Positions 27,145 to 35,626 of a DNA stretch of 64,000 nt are shown here, in pieces (position 1 is the first letter of the stretch; each line of letters opens with the position of its first letter). Below the pieces are notes generated by a model. The model was not told the DNA's origin and ran no database searches. It was given only the letters and a program-made list of their open reading frames with translations. A program made the translations under genes and the position numbers. Source of the DNA: Microcystis aeruginosa FD4 (GTDB taxonomy: Bacteria; Cyanobacteriota; Cyanobacteriia; Cyanobacteriales; Microcystaceae); the NCBI RefSeq assembly GCF_009792235.1, contig NZ_CP046973.1, forward strand, positions 1,550,001 to 1,614,000, in the 5' to 3' direction.

Positions 27145-27561
27145 GTGCCGTCAACAATCACCGTGATCACTTTAACTCTTTTACACCCCAGTCAAGCCAC
27201 GCCCCTACAACATTGGCAATTTGGCAATGATCAATCAACCATTCTCATCGGCAGGGCGCTGGATAATCATGTAGTTCTCTATAGTGCTGTGGTTTCGAGG
27301 CGGCACTTAGAAATCCGCCGTAATGATCGCGATGATTGGGAATTGGAAAATTTAGGGGCAAATGGGACGTTTCTCAATGGCAAACCGATCAAGAAAACCG
27401 CCGTCGTCAATGGTATGGTGGTTCGTTTAGCCGCCTCCGGCCCCCAAATTCAAATTCGTCTCATCGATGAGGACGAGCAACCCAAATTAATCCTCAACCC
27501 CCTAGAGGCTCCTTTGGCAGGCGACCAAACTCAGCCAGAAAAGGATACTATGGTCAACTAG
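27145..27561 (+). CDS. FHA-domain protein
   Basis: 138 residues from GTG 27145. The forkhead-associated domain is complete: ILIGRALDNHVVL, then VVSRRHLEIRR and ENLGANGTFLNGKPI, the Gly-Arg / Ser-Arg-Arg-His / Asn-Gly pattern that binds phosphothreonine. There is no other domain, so it is a stand-alone phosphopeptide reader. No Ser/Thr kinase gene adjoins it. Confidence 0.9.
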   Translation: MPSTITVITLTLLHPSQATPLQHWQFGNDQSTILIGRALDNHVVLYSAVVSRRHLEIRRNDRDDWELENLGANGTFLNGKPIKKTAVVNGMVVRLAASGPQIQIRLIDEDEQPKLILNPLEAPLAGDQTQPEKDTMVN

Positions 27562-27715
27562 AAAATATTAAATTTTTATAAAGTTTTATCAAGTTCCCTA
27601 ACAAAATGTAAAAATAGATACAGAATAAGAAGTAAGATCTTTTCATTTGTTGTCCCTAAATGGGGACGACAAGGGGGATTAAAGTAACTTTAAAGCATTG
27701 CAGGGAGTCGGTGAT

Positions 27716-28108
27716 ATGACGTTAGCCTATCGAGGAGTTAAGTACGAAAGGGATTCTCTCCCCTTGGAGATGAAGACTGGAGATATCGGGGGTAAATACC
27801 GAGGTCAAGACTGGAATCACCATTATCCTCGCCATATGCTCCAATTAGAGCCGAAACTACATCGTCAGTATCGTGGGGTTGCCTACAGCACCCGTCCTCA
27901 TCTTGCTGGGCAAGTTGCCCCGAACACTTGTCCGTTGCCCGTTGTCAAACCCCCTGTTGTTGTCCAAGAGGAAACCCTTTCTAGCATCCATCTGAACAAT
28001 ATTCGTCTTCGTCTGGAACGTCGTTTACAAATCGCTCAAGAGAATGGTGACGAAACCCTCGTTAATCTCTTGAAAAAAGAATCCCAAGACTTAGCCTTAA
28101 ACTGCTAA
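27716..28108 (+). CDS. DUF4278-domain protein
   Basis: 130 residues from ATG 27716, preceded by GGAG. The first part, TLAYRGVKYERD with later YRGVAYSTRPH, carries the short YRG-x-x-Y repeats of the cyanobacterial DUF4278 family. The C-terminal half is a predicted helix rich in Arg/Glu (LRLERRLQIAQENGDETLVNLL). A strong terminator follows at once. Function unknown. Confidence 0.8.
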   Translation: MTLAYRGVKYERDSLPLEMKTGDIGGKYRGQDWNHHYPRHMLQLEPKLHRQYRGVAYSTRPHLAGQVAPNTCPLPVVKPPVVVQEETLSSIHLNNIRLRLERRLQIAQENGDETLVNLLKKESQDLALNC

Positions 28109-28123
28109 TCTAGCAGTTTTTTT
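28100..28123 (+). terminator. Intrinsic terminator after DUF4278 gene
   Basis: AACTGCTA and TAGCAGTT pair around a two-base ATC-type loop, followed by an unbroken run of T. The stem overlaps the DUF4278 stop codon. Confidence 0.8.
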
Positions 28124-28243
28124 GCCACTTTCCCCTCGGTTCTGCCGGGGGGAATATTTTTGGGCGCAAAAATCTTATCGATAGAAATTATCACCCTAGT
28201 TAGGATCTTACAGGCTTTCAATTATATTAGGTCGAGGTCTATT

Positions 28244-28834
28244 TTAGTTCGGGTTCGGATTGGGGCGTTGTATCATTTCCACAACATTTTTGATACCTTG
28301 GATAAAAGTTTGAAAACTACGGGATTTATTTTCAGTTAAGGAAAGATGGGGGGCAATCTGTTTAGAGTGGGTTCCTGCATAATACTCTTTGACTAGCTTT
28401 TGTAGTTCTTGTTTGGCCGAGTTAAGCTGGTCTGGTTCTCTGTATTTACTTTTATTTTGTTTTTGTCCGAGACTATTTAAATTATATGCCTTGGCCACCG
28501 CCGCTAAATCTCCCAGAAACCAAGATTCTAATTCATGACAAATAATCCGAATTAAGACTTGAGCATCACTGGCATTTTGACAAATTTCTCCTAGTTCCTT
28601 TTTGAGTTTTTGACAATCGTGGGAGTCCTGATCGTGGACAATAATAAATTTGGTATTGGGACTAGATTTCTTGAAAGCTTTGAGTTTTTTAGGAATAGAT
28701 TTGGCTAGGTCTTGTTTACCTTAATGACTAATACATATATAGCTGATTTCTGGGGGAATAATTTTAGGTAAAAGTTCGTTTAACACATTTTCTATAGATG
28801 ACTATTCTAGCAAAAATACGCTATCATAGTTCAT
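28244..28834 (-). pseudogene. DUF4276-family gene with two in-frame stops
   Basis: The frame starts at ATG 28834, overlapping the stop of the upstream ATPase gene as TAATG. It reads MNYDSVFLLE, TAG, SSIENVLNELLPKIIP, ISYICISH, TAA (28721-28723), GKQDLAKSIPKKLKAF, then an uninterrupted tail with HELESWFLGDLAAVAKAY and the family end. DUF4276 proteins normally read LLEE and PHEGKQDL at these points, so two Glu codons became stops by single changes. The family is a TOPRIM-like partner of AAA ATPases. The gene is probably dead; the only later start (28498) gives the C-terminal third. Confidence 0.8.
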
Positions 28835-30018
28835 TAGGGTTCTACTCCTTCAAACCAGCCTTGATTCCAAAGATAGCCGGGTAAATCGCCTTCTGCTACT
28901 AAGTTTTTGAGGATTTCGCTATCGGTAGCCCTATGGATTTGGGTGATACCTTGGCATTTAATTAGCCAGAAAATACTAGCTAGTGGAACCGCATTGATAA
29001 AATCGGGGGAGTGGCTAGAAACAAATACCTGACCCCCCCGATAGCTATAGTGAGCGAATTCTTCGGCTAGTTCTTTTAATAAAGTAGGATAAAGTTGGTT
29101 TTCTGGTTCTTCGACACAGAGTAGGGGATGAGGATTGGGATCGAATAGTAATATTAAATAAGCGAACATTTTCATAGTCCCGTCAGAAACATAGCGATCA
29201 ATAAAAGGGTCTTTAAATGCTTGATCTTGAAAACGTAAAATCAAACGACCGTCTTCGGTTTCTTTGGCCTCCACAGAGGAAATACCCGGAACTATTTGTT
29301 TCATTCTTTCGAGAATTTGCTGAAAAATTTGGGGATATTGTTGATAAATATATTGGGCAACTGTTGCCATATTATCACCCGTGGGGGATAAGTGTTCAGC
29401 GTAAGATATTTCTTTACTTCCTCTAGCTTCGCTAATGTGAAAGTCGGAAATGTGCCAATTTTCAATCAGAGAACGAAAGGCAGTAGCGGCTTTAAAACGT
29501 TGAAATTGTCCTAATCCTTTGAGCTCTAGTATATCGTTAGATTCTAGCTGTTGTTCTTCTCGATCGAGTTCTTTATCTGGTTTACTAAAATCTTCTTCGT
29601 TGGTGATAGCATATCCTTGACCGCGGTGAAAATCTAAAAAATGAAAAGGTGCACCGTGTTCACCCCGTTTATAGCGAAGTATTTCGCGTTTGATCATGGG
29701 GCGATTTTCCTCTTGTCCAATTCTGAGTATATAAGTAACCAGACGTTCTGTATCTGAGATTTTCATCCGAAATTGCAGTTCGATTTCAATATCTTCTTTT
29801 TCTTGACCTCTGGTAATAACTTCTTTATAACCGCCGCGAATTTGTAAAGCTTGGCGAATGTTGTTTTTGAGGGCATCTCGCAGAAAGCCAAAAATATCAA
29901 ATAGGGTAGATTTTCCTGTACCATTAGCTCCAATAATCACGCAAAAAGGAGGAATATCTCTTATGTGTATATTTTTAAACATACGATAGTTGGTTATTTT
30001 AATAGAAACAATTTTCAT
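28834..30018 (-). CDS. AAA-family (OLD/SMC-like) ATPase
   Basis: 394 residues. It starts MKIVSIKITNYRMFKNI with Walker A IIGANGTGKST (28-38). A long insert is rich in charged residues, followed by signature-like YVSDGTMKMFAYLILLF, Walker B LLCVEEPENQL, and the D/H-loop region VFVSSHSPDFIN. This is the ABC-type ATPase half of two-gene defence-like modules of the OLD, AbiL and PARIS sort, in which the second gene is a nuclease/TOPRIM protein. The coupled DUF4276 gene here is broken, so the ATPase may be orphaned. Confidence 0.85.
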   Translation of the reverse strand: MKIVSIKITNYRMFKNIHIRDIPPFCVIIGANGTGKSTLFDIFGFLRDALKNNIRQALQIRGGYKEVITRGQEKEDIEIELQFRMKISDTERLVTYILRIGQEENRPMIKREILRYKRGEHGAPFHFLDFHRGQGYAITNEEDFSKPDKELDREEQQLESNDILELKGLGQFQRFKAATAFRSLIENWHISDFHISEARGSKEISYAEHLSPTGDNMATVAQYIYQQYPQIFQQILERMKQIVPGISSVEAKETEDGRLILRFQDQAFKDPFIDRYVSDGTMKMFAYLILLFDPNPHPLLCVEEPENQLYPTLLKELAEEFAHYSYRGGQVFVSSHSPDFINAVPLASIFWLIKCQGITQIHRATDSEILKNLVAEGDLPGYLWNQGWFEGVEP

Positions 30019-30253
30019 GACATAATCGAGCCGTTATAGTTTTTTTGATTATACGATTGATCAGGTGAAGATAATTGATCAATTAGCAAAAAAAAGCCAG
30101 AGATTAGACTCTCTTGGACATTGGGGGATAAATCAGCTAGAAAGTATATAAGCTCAACCGACTGAGGAAGGGACAAGAAACCAGACTCAACACAAGTTGC
30201 CCAAAATAGCGTAAATTGTCTATAAATTTGTTCAACGACTTAAATTAGTACAA

Positions 30254-31393
30254 ATGTTTGACTGTATTATCATCGGTGCGGGGCCAGCAGGAGCGACGGC
30301 GGGTTATCATCTAGCTAAAAAGGGACGTTCGATCCTGATCCTCGATAAAGCGAAATTACCCCGTTATAAACCCTGTGGTGGTGGGGTATCCCCGGCAATT
30401 AAGCAATGGTTTGATTTTGACTTTACCCCCGTGATCGAGAATACCGTCACGCAAGTACAGTTTACTTGGAAACAGGGGGATACCGTCACCACTAAGTTAA
30501 ATATGCTAGAACCGATGTGGATGGTACAAAGGGATCGTTTCGATGATTTTTTAGGTCAACAGGCGATCGCAGTCGGGGCAACCATCCAAGATAACAGCGA
30601 AGTTACCCAGATCAAATTCCTCCAAGATCACTGGCAAGTTACCACATCCCAAGGAACATTTTCAGGCAAATATCTGATTGCTGCCGATGGTGTTAGGGGT
30701 AATACCAGTCGCTGGTTAGGATTACCAGCGAAAAACGAAGCGATCGGTGCTGCTCTGGAAATTACTAACGCAGAAGCGACTATTCCACCCCAAAAAGCTT
30801 TTTTTGATTTTGGTTCCCTAAAAAATGGTTATATCTGGGCTTTTCCCAAGTCTAATGGTTACACAATTAGCGGTGGTTGTTTTAAGGGCAGCATCAAATC
30901 CGAGGAGATGAAAAAACAACTGTTAAATTATGCCCGTCAAAAGGGCTGGAATTTACAGGATTATCGCTATAGTGAGTATGCTTTAGCCCTTTGGAACGGA
31001 AATCAACCGCTACACGCCCAAAATGCCTTAATTACAGGAGAAGCGGCGGGGATTCTCGATCCTCTTATCGGTGAGGGTATCCGTCCGGCAATTTTGACGG
31101 GAGTTAAGGCAGCCGAGGCGATCGATCGAGCTTTAGCTGGGGATAATCGGGCTTTAGCGAACTATAGTCGGATAATTCGGGAAGAATGGGGGGAAGATAT
31201 GGCTTTAGCGGCCAAATTAGCTGGTTTATTCTATCAATTTACCCAAATCGCCTACCATGTCGCCGTTAAACGTCCGATCGCCGGTCAACTGATGGGGCGT
31301 ATTCTCGTGGGAGATTTAAAATACCGGGATGTTACGGAACAAGCGATGCAACAATTGAAAAAACGTCTATTGCCCGGATTTGGTTGGGGGTAA
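30254..31393 (+). CDS. Geranylgeranyl-reductase-family FAD oxidoreductase
   Basis: 379 residues. The FAD-binding Rossmann motif DCIIIGAGPAGATAGYHL is at the N-terminus, the family motif YKPCGGGVS near residue 41, IAADGVRGNTSRWLG, and GEAAGILDPLIGEGI in the C-terminal FAD site. Members reduce geranylgeranyl chains (ChlP for chlorophyll/tocopherol, others for lipids). The sequence is not close enough by eye to call it ChlP, so it is left as a family member. Confidence 0.88.
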   Translation: MFDCIIIGAGPAGATAGYHLAKKGRSILILDKAKLPRYKPCGGGVSPAIKQWFDFDFTPVIENTVTQVQFTWKQGDTVTTKLNMLEPMWMVQRDRFDDFLGQQAIAVGATIQDNSEVTQIKFLQDHWQVTTSQGTFSGKYLIAADGVRGNTSRWLGLPAKNEAIGAALEITNAEATIPPQKAFFDFGSLKNGYIWAFPKSNGYTISGGCFKGSIKSEEMKKQLLNYARQKGWNLQDYRYSEYALALWNGNQPLHAQNALITGEAAGILDPLIGEGIRPAILTGVKAAEAIDRALAGDNRALANYSRIIREEWGEDMALAAKLAGLFYQFTQIAYHVAVKRPIAGQLMGRILVGDLKYRDVTEQAMQQLKKRLLPGFGWG

Positions 31394-31594
31394 AACTTCT
31401 CTTACCATGGGGAGGTAACTCGATCGCTGATGGTTACTTTCCCGATCGCCGTGGGTAAAATAAATCTAACTTTGCCATCTTTGACCTTTTTATCGGCAGT
31501 AAGTGCCTCGAAATTCAGGGAGGCAGCAAGGATAATAGTTGTCTGAATATCGACTATAATGATTGATAATCTTTCTGATTAGGGGAGAAAATAA

Positions 31595-31918
31595 ATGTCA
31601 GTGATGATTGAACAAAGCCTTGAAAAAATTCTAACAGAAATTAGTCAAAAACTAGAAAATGTCCAAAAAGATGTTACAGATATAAAAATTCAGCTAACAG
31701 AAGCTAAAGGCGAAAGACAAGTATTAAAAGTAGAAATAAATTCTGTAAGAGGAGAAATAAATTCCGTAAGGGGAGAGATAAATTCTGTTAAGGAAGATGT
31801 CAAAGAAATTAAAAGATCACAACAAGCGCAAATTTGGACAATAATTGGTATTTTAATTACTGCGGTGGGAGGTTTTTTAGTAGCAGTTGGTAAATTCGTT
31901 ATTTCAGGTAATCCTTAA
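31595..31918 (+). CDS. Small coiled-coil protein with C-terminal membrane anchor (copy 1)
   Basis: 107 residues. Residues 1-80 form a coiled coil (LEKILTEISQKLENV...), including three tandem INSV(R/K)(G/E)E heptads encoded by near-identical 21-bp DNA repeats (about 31735-31797). A shared junction (SQQAQIWTIIGIL) leads into one C-terminal TM helix. A paralogue lies at 33674. The layout resembles XhlA-type small tail-anchored proteins. The function is unknown. Confidence 0.75.
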   Translation: MSVMIEQSLEKILTEISQKLENVQKDVTDIKIQLTEAKGERQVLKVEINSVRGEINSVRGEINSVKEDVKEIKRSQQAQIWTIIGILITAVGGFLVAVGKFVISGNP

Positions 31919-32165
31919 TCATAGTCCTCAGGCAACTTAGTTCAAAAGTTATCGCTTCTTGAGGTTCAAGAGTAATTAGATGATTGAGTTGTAATAATTC
32001 TGGAATCATCTGTCGTAATTTAGCTGTTAAAGCTTCGATGGTATCAGCTTCGGTGACTAATCCAGGAATATCTTCACTCTCTGCTACCCACACTTGCGCC
32101 TCTCGATCCCAAAATGCTTCTACTTGGTACGAAGGAATGCAACTTCGGACTATTTGGGAACTCAC
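31899..32165 (-). CDS. DUF1902-type (HicB-like) small protein
   Basis: About 88 residues if it starts at GTG 32165; the frame is open to 32258 but the extra part overlaps the next gene. The core VEAFWDREAQVWVAESEDIP GLVTEADTIEALT is the DUF1902/HicB-like partial RNase-H fold found in antitoxins. No partner toxin is adjacent on the same strand. It is convergent with the coiled-coil gene (20-bp overlap). Confidence 0.7.
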   Translation of the reverse strand: MSSQIVRSCIPSYQVEAFWDREAQVWVAESEDIPGLVTEADTIEALTAKLRQMIPELLQLNHLITLEPQEAITFELSCLRTMIKDYLK

Positions 32166-32217
32166 TTCGACTAATTCTAATCCTCGTCTTATTTCTGCAT
32201 TTATTAGGTGACAATAT

Positions 32218-32478
32218 ATGAAAAATATTTTATTTTTAGATACTGTGGCTATTACCAATCCTGTTACTAAGGAAAGATTAACTTTAGTTGAACCAGAATA
32301 TGAGTCTATAGAAAGCTTACCAAGTGGACAAGTTGGAACGGTAGTGGAAGTATATGAACGAAACGGAGAAAAGCAATATTTGGTAGAATTTTCTGATAAT
32401 CAAGGACGGGAATATGCTATAGCTATTTTAAAAGAAGATGAGTTACTTGTTTTACATTATGAACTTGAAGTTGCTTAA
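32218..32478 (+). CDS. DUF4926-domain protein
   Basis: 86 residues. LFLDTVAITNPV, GQVGTVVEVYERNGEKQYLVEF and a closing AIAILKEDELLVL fit the DUF4926 family, an SH3-like barrel often encoded beside DUF6883 or toxin-like genes. The usual partner is not present here. It is transcribed divergently from the DUF1902 gene. Confidence 0.75.
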   Translation: MKNILFLDTVAITNPVTKERLTLVEPEYESIESLPSGQVGTVVEVYERNGEKQYLVEFSDNQGREYAIAILKEDELLVLHYELEVA

Positions 32479-32653
32479 TTATCGTAATTGTAACTTACAG
32501 CGCGATCGCCTTTCTGACAACCCTACCACCAATCCCCAACCCTTGACGATCAATCATTAATCGCTTACAACTGAATTAAACGTATACAAGCGCTTACCTA
32601 ACCCTCATTAATCAATTCAACGGATAAGCCATCAAGGATGATTTAAGGATATT

Positions 32654-33073
32654 CTAAAAACAAATTTTCAAATTTTCAAAGTTTCTAGTTTCATTCCACC
32701 GATAAATTGAAAAATCTTGACAATCAGAAGTCAAAATTCTGCCCTGGCCTAAATTTTCAGCTAAAATAACTAAAGAAGTATCTGCTAAATCCATCGGTAA
32801 ATCACCATATTGTGTCATTAATTCTCTCATTCGTTTAATATGAGAATTTTTTAATTCAAAAACAATGATTCCTCCTTCTAGAATATTATCCATAAAGCGC
32901 AATTGAGCATGATTTCCTAAGCGAGTGAGTAAGAGATAGCAAGTTTCTGTAATAACACACCAAGTTGTGATTAAAGGTTCATTGATAGATGCAATCACAA
33001 ATTCTGCTTGAGAATGGTGTGTATCGTCACGATTAGCCAAAGCTAACCAAAACCCTGTATCAGCGATTATCAT
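32654..33073 (-). CDS. PIN-domain ribonuclease toxin (VapC-like)
   Basis: 139 residues. The PIN acidic residues are visible in MIIADTGFWLAL (Asp5), WCVITETCYLL (Glu) and PMDLADTSLVILAE (two Asp). VapC-type toxins cleave RNA and are held in check by the partner antitoxin. Its start overlaps the end of the antitoxin gene by 14 bp, the normal toxin-antitoxin order. Confidence 0.88.
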   Translation of the reverse strand: MIIADTGFWLALANRDDTHHSQAEFVIASINEPLITTWCVITETCYLLLTRLGNHAQLRFMDNILEGGIIVFELKNSHIKRMRELMTQYGDLPMDLADTSLVILAENLGQGRILTSDCQDFSIYRWNETRNFENLKICF

Positions 33074-33320
33074 ACTTTTCTGACCATTCTTGGGCTAAAA
33101 TTGTTTTATAGTTGCTTGAAAGATCACTTTCTCCTGCACTGCACCCAATAAAGCCACTCTTTCTGAGAATTTCTAAAGAATTAGAGGTTGAAGAGTTTAA
33201 TGCTCCGTATTGTTGATCAATGGCATCATTAAGTAAGGTTTCAACATTAAGATCACTGTTTTGCTGAATATAAGACAGTTTTTCTCTTTGTTCGTCGTTT
33301 AGGTGAATCGTAATCTCCAT
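33060..33320 (-). CDS. Antitoxin partner of the PIN toxin
   Basis: 86 residues from ATG 33320 (the frame is open to 33341). The N-terminus MEITIHLNDEQREKL and a following helix look like a ribbon-helix-helix or CopG-type DNA-binding start. The C-terminal part (GCSAGESDLSSNYKTIL AQEWSEKY) looks like a toxin-neutralising tail seen with VapC partners. The overlapping PIN gene makes the pairing convincing. Confidence 0.78.
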   Translation of the reverse strand: MEITIHLNDEQREKLSYIQQNSDLNVETLLNDAIDQQYGALNSSTSNSLEILRKSGFIGCSAGESDLSSNYKTILAQEWSEKYDNR

Positions 33321-33424
33321 AATACAATCGCTGACAATCAAGAGTGCTTATCCTATTATAGAGTCATCCCCCTCCCAAAAAAATCATAGTCCATCAAAAA
33401 ATCACACAAATCACAGTCCAGACA

Positions 33425-33604
33425 ATGAACGAACAACCTATCCCCGCTTACCTAAATCTCGTTCAATCCCTGTTAACCTGTGCTGACGGCGAAGAAGCTA
33501 ATCTCCTGTCGCAAAATCGCGAATTGGTGGATGAGGGTTTGGTGCAGACAATGGTAGCTGTAGCGCAACAATACAGGGAAGCAGGAAGGGAAAATGAGGC
33601 GTAA
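33425..33604 (+). pseudogene. N-terminal stub of a TPR/CHAT-type protein
   Basis: 59 codons reading AYLNLVQSLLTCADGEEANLL and RELVDEGLVQTMVAVAQQY. This is the leader found at the N-terminus of large cyanobacterial TPR-CHAT proteins (pattern LL-C-x-GEE, then LVDxGLVQ). The frame ends in TAA after GRENEA with no TPR or CHAT domain behind it, so it is a truncated relic or a stand-alone leader. Confidence 0.5.
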
Positions 33605-33673
33605 TCGTTGACAAGCACTTGAGACAAAATATACAATAATACTGATAACCATCATTATCAGGAGAATCATCAG

Positions 33674-33952
33674 ATGTCAATTACGATTGAACAAGATCTG
33701 AAAGAAATTTTAGGTGAAATTAATCAGAAACTAGAAAAACTTGATAATCGTCTGAATAGTCTAGAAATTGGACAAGCTAGATTAGAGGAAAAAGTCGATG
33801 GTTTAGAAAAAGATATTGAAAGTTTAAAAGATGATACAAAGGAAATAAAAGGCTCTCAAAAGGCACAAATTTGGACGTTAATTGGAATTTTGGGAACGGC
33901 TTTACTAGGAACGGTCATTCGCTATATTATTCTTCCTTTTCCTCAATCATAA
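33674..33952 (+). CDS. Small coiled-coil protein with C-terminal membrane anchor (copy 2)
   Basis: 92 residues, paralogue of the 31595 gene: the same start (MSITIEQDLKEILGEINQKLE), a coiled coil to ~60, KEIKGSQKAQIWTLIGILG and a terminal TM helix. It lacks the INSVRGE heptad expansion of copy 1 and instead has LEEKVDGLEKDIESL. Two such genes within 2 kb suggest local duplication. The function is unknown. Confidence 0.72.
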   Translation: MSITIEQDLKEILGEINQKLEKLDNRLNSLEIGQARLEEKVDGLEKDIESLKDDTKEIKGSQKAQIWTLIGILGTALLGTVIRYIILPFPQS

Positions 33953-34074
33953 GTATAACCCCTAACCTCATTATAGTCCTCATTCAATTATGTCCAATTT
34001 TTTGCGGAATGGCAGATCAAGGTGTTGTAGTTCTGATAAGTTTCGTGGTTTAGAAGTGATAGGGAGTCTAAATT

Positions 34075-34851
34075 ATGTTTGAACGGTTTACAGAGAAAGC
34101 GATTAAGGTAATTATGTTAGTGCAGGAGTAAGCGCGCCGTTTGGGGCATAATTTTGTAGGGGCAGAGTTTATATTTTTAGGGTTAATCGGTGAAGCAACA
34201 GGAATTGCATCGAAGGTTTTAAGATAGCAGGGAATAACGCTAAAAAATGCTCGGATTGAAGTTGAAAAAATTCTAGGAAGGGGTTCAGGAATGATTACTG
34301 TAGAACTTCCTTTTACAGAATCGGCAAAATTGGTTTTAAACAATGCGGTTTCAATTGCTCGGCAATTAGAACATGAATCTATTAAGACAGAGCATTTACT
34401 CATTGGAATTATTCAAGAGGGGGAAAGTACAGCAAGAATTTTACAAAACTTACGGGTGAATCCGCAAGATTTAACTGTTTCTTTGAGTCAGTATTTTCAG
34501 TGGCAACCCTCTAATCAGTTACCTCAAACTGTTTATGTTCTTCTCTACAATGCAGGAACAAATAATGAGGGGATTCATACAATAACTGATCAAGAAAAAC
34601 AAACTATATTAATGTTTGAATCTTCAGCAGATGCAACTAATTTTGCACGACAATTAAGAAAACAGAATTTTCCTGTGCCAAGTGTTGAAACAATAAAATC
34701 CGAGGAGATTCTCTATTTTTGTCACCAGTCAGGATACGATTGGGAATTTGTACCAGAAGGAAAAACTATAACTCCTCCTAATCAAAGAGTAGGAAACGAA
34801 ACTCCAAAGAAAATTAAACCTGAAGACTATCAAATTTTTCTAGATAGATAA
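34075..34851 (+). pseudogene. ClpN-domain/DUF3110 fusion with two in-frame stops
   Basis: The frame from ATG 34075 reads MFERFTEKAIKVIMLVQE, TAA (34129-34131), ARRLGHNFVGAEF...SKVLR, TAG (34225-34227), then QGITLKNARIEVEKILGRGSG. This is the ClpC N-terminal domain, which repeats (TESAKLVLNNAVSIARQ). From ~34520 the sequence becomes DUF3110 (VYVLLYNAGTNNEGIHTI, LMFESSADATNFARQL), a cyanobacterial domain. Everything is in one frame apart from the two stops. An internal ATG (34291) could still give the second ClpN half plus DUF3110. No AAA domains are present. Confidence 0.8.
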
Positions 34852-34855
34852 TGTC

Positions 34856-35626
34856 TTGCAACTGAGTTCGCTTATTGATAAAAATAGGTTTAATCCTGAA
34901 GCAGTTTATACTTTCTGTCAAAACAATTTAGATAAACTCGATGAAAATTTTGGAGAATTTCTTGATCAATGGGCTACAAATATCTTCTCTAATCTGCATC
35001 CACAAAAAGCACAATTTACAGCAGCAGTCGTTTTAATATTTGGAAATCTAATTAATGAGTTTCCTTTTGGTAGCCTCAAAAATAATTTAGAAATTAGCAT
35101 TAAAGCTTATCAAGCAGCTTTAATAGTTTATCAACCTAAAATATTCCCTGTGTATTGGGCAATGACGCAAATGAATATGGGAAATATTTACGCTGAGAGA
35201 ATTGAAGAGAAAAAAACTGATAACATAGAAAAGGCTATTAATTGTTTTCAAGAAGCGTTAAAAATTTATACTCTAGATGCTTTTCCCTATGAATATGCAA
35301 TGGTGCAACATAATATGAGCAATGCTTACATTGAAAGAATAAAAGCTGATAAAGCAGAGAATATAAAAACGGCTATTGATTGTTGTAAAAAAGCTTTAAA
35401 AGTGCGTACCTTCGATGCTTTTCCCCGTGAATGGGCAAATACCCACATTCAGTTAGTCAATGCTTACTTACAAACTACTAACTTAGAGATAATTGAGCAA
35501 AAGAAAAAAGAGAATATAGAAATAGCCATTAGCTATTGCGAAAACTCCTTAATCATCTATAATATTGAAACTTTTCCCAAGGAATGGGCAAAAGTACAAA
35601 ATAATCTCGGCAATGTTTATTTACAA
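34856..35626 (+). pseudogene. TPR protein, 3' end replaced by IS1634
   Basis: About 257 codons of TPR units of the CHAT-protein type: ALIVYQPKIFPVYWAMTQMNMGN, ALKIYTLDAFPYEYAMVQHN, ALKVRTFDAFPREWANTHIQ. The start is weak (TTG, 4 bp after the DUF3110 stop). At 35627 the IS1634 terminal repeat begins; the frame runs on into the IS to 35737, adding the tail PTFRTSVCSIV. In related proteins a CHAT caspase-like domain follows the repeats, but here it is gone. Confidence 0.75.
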
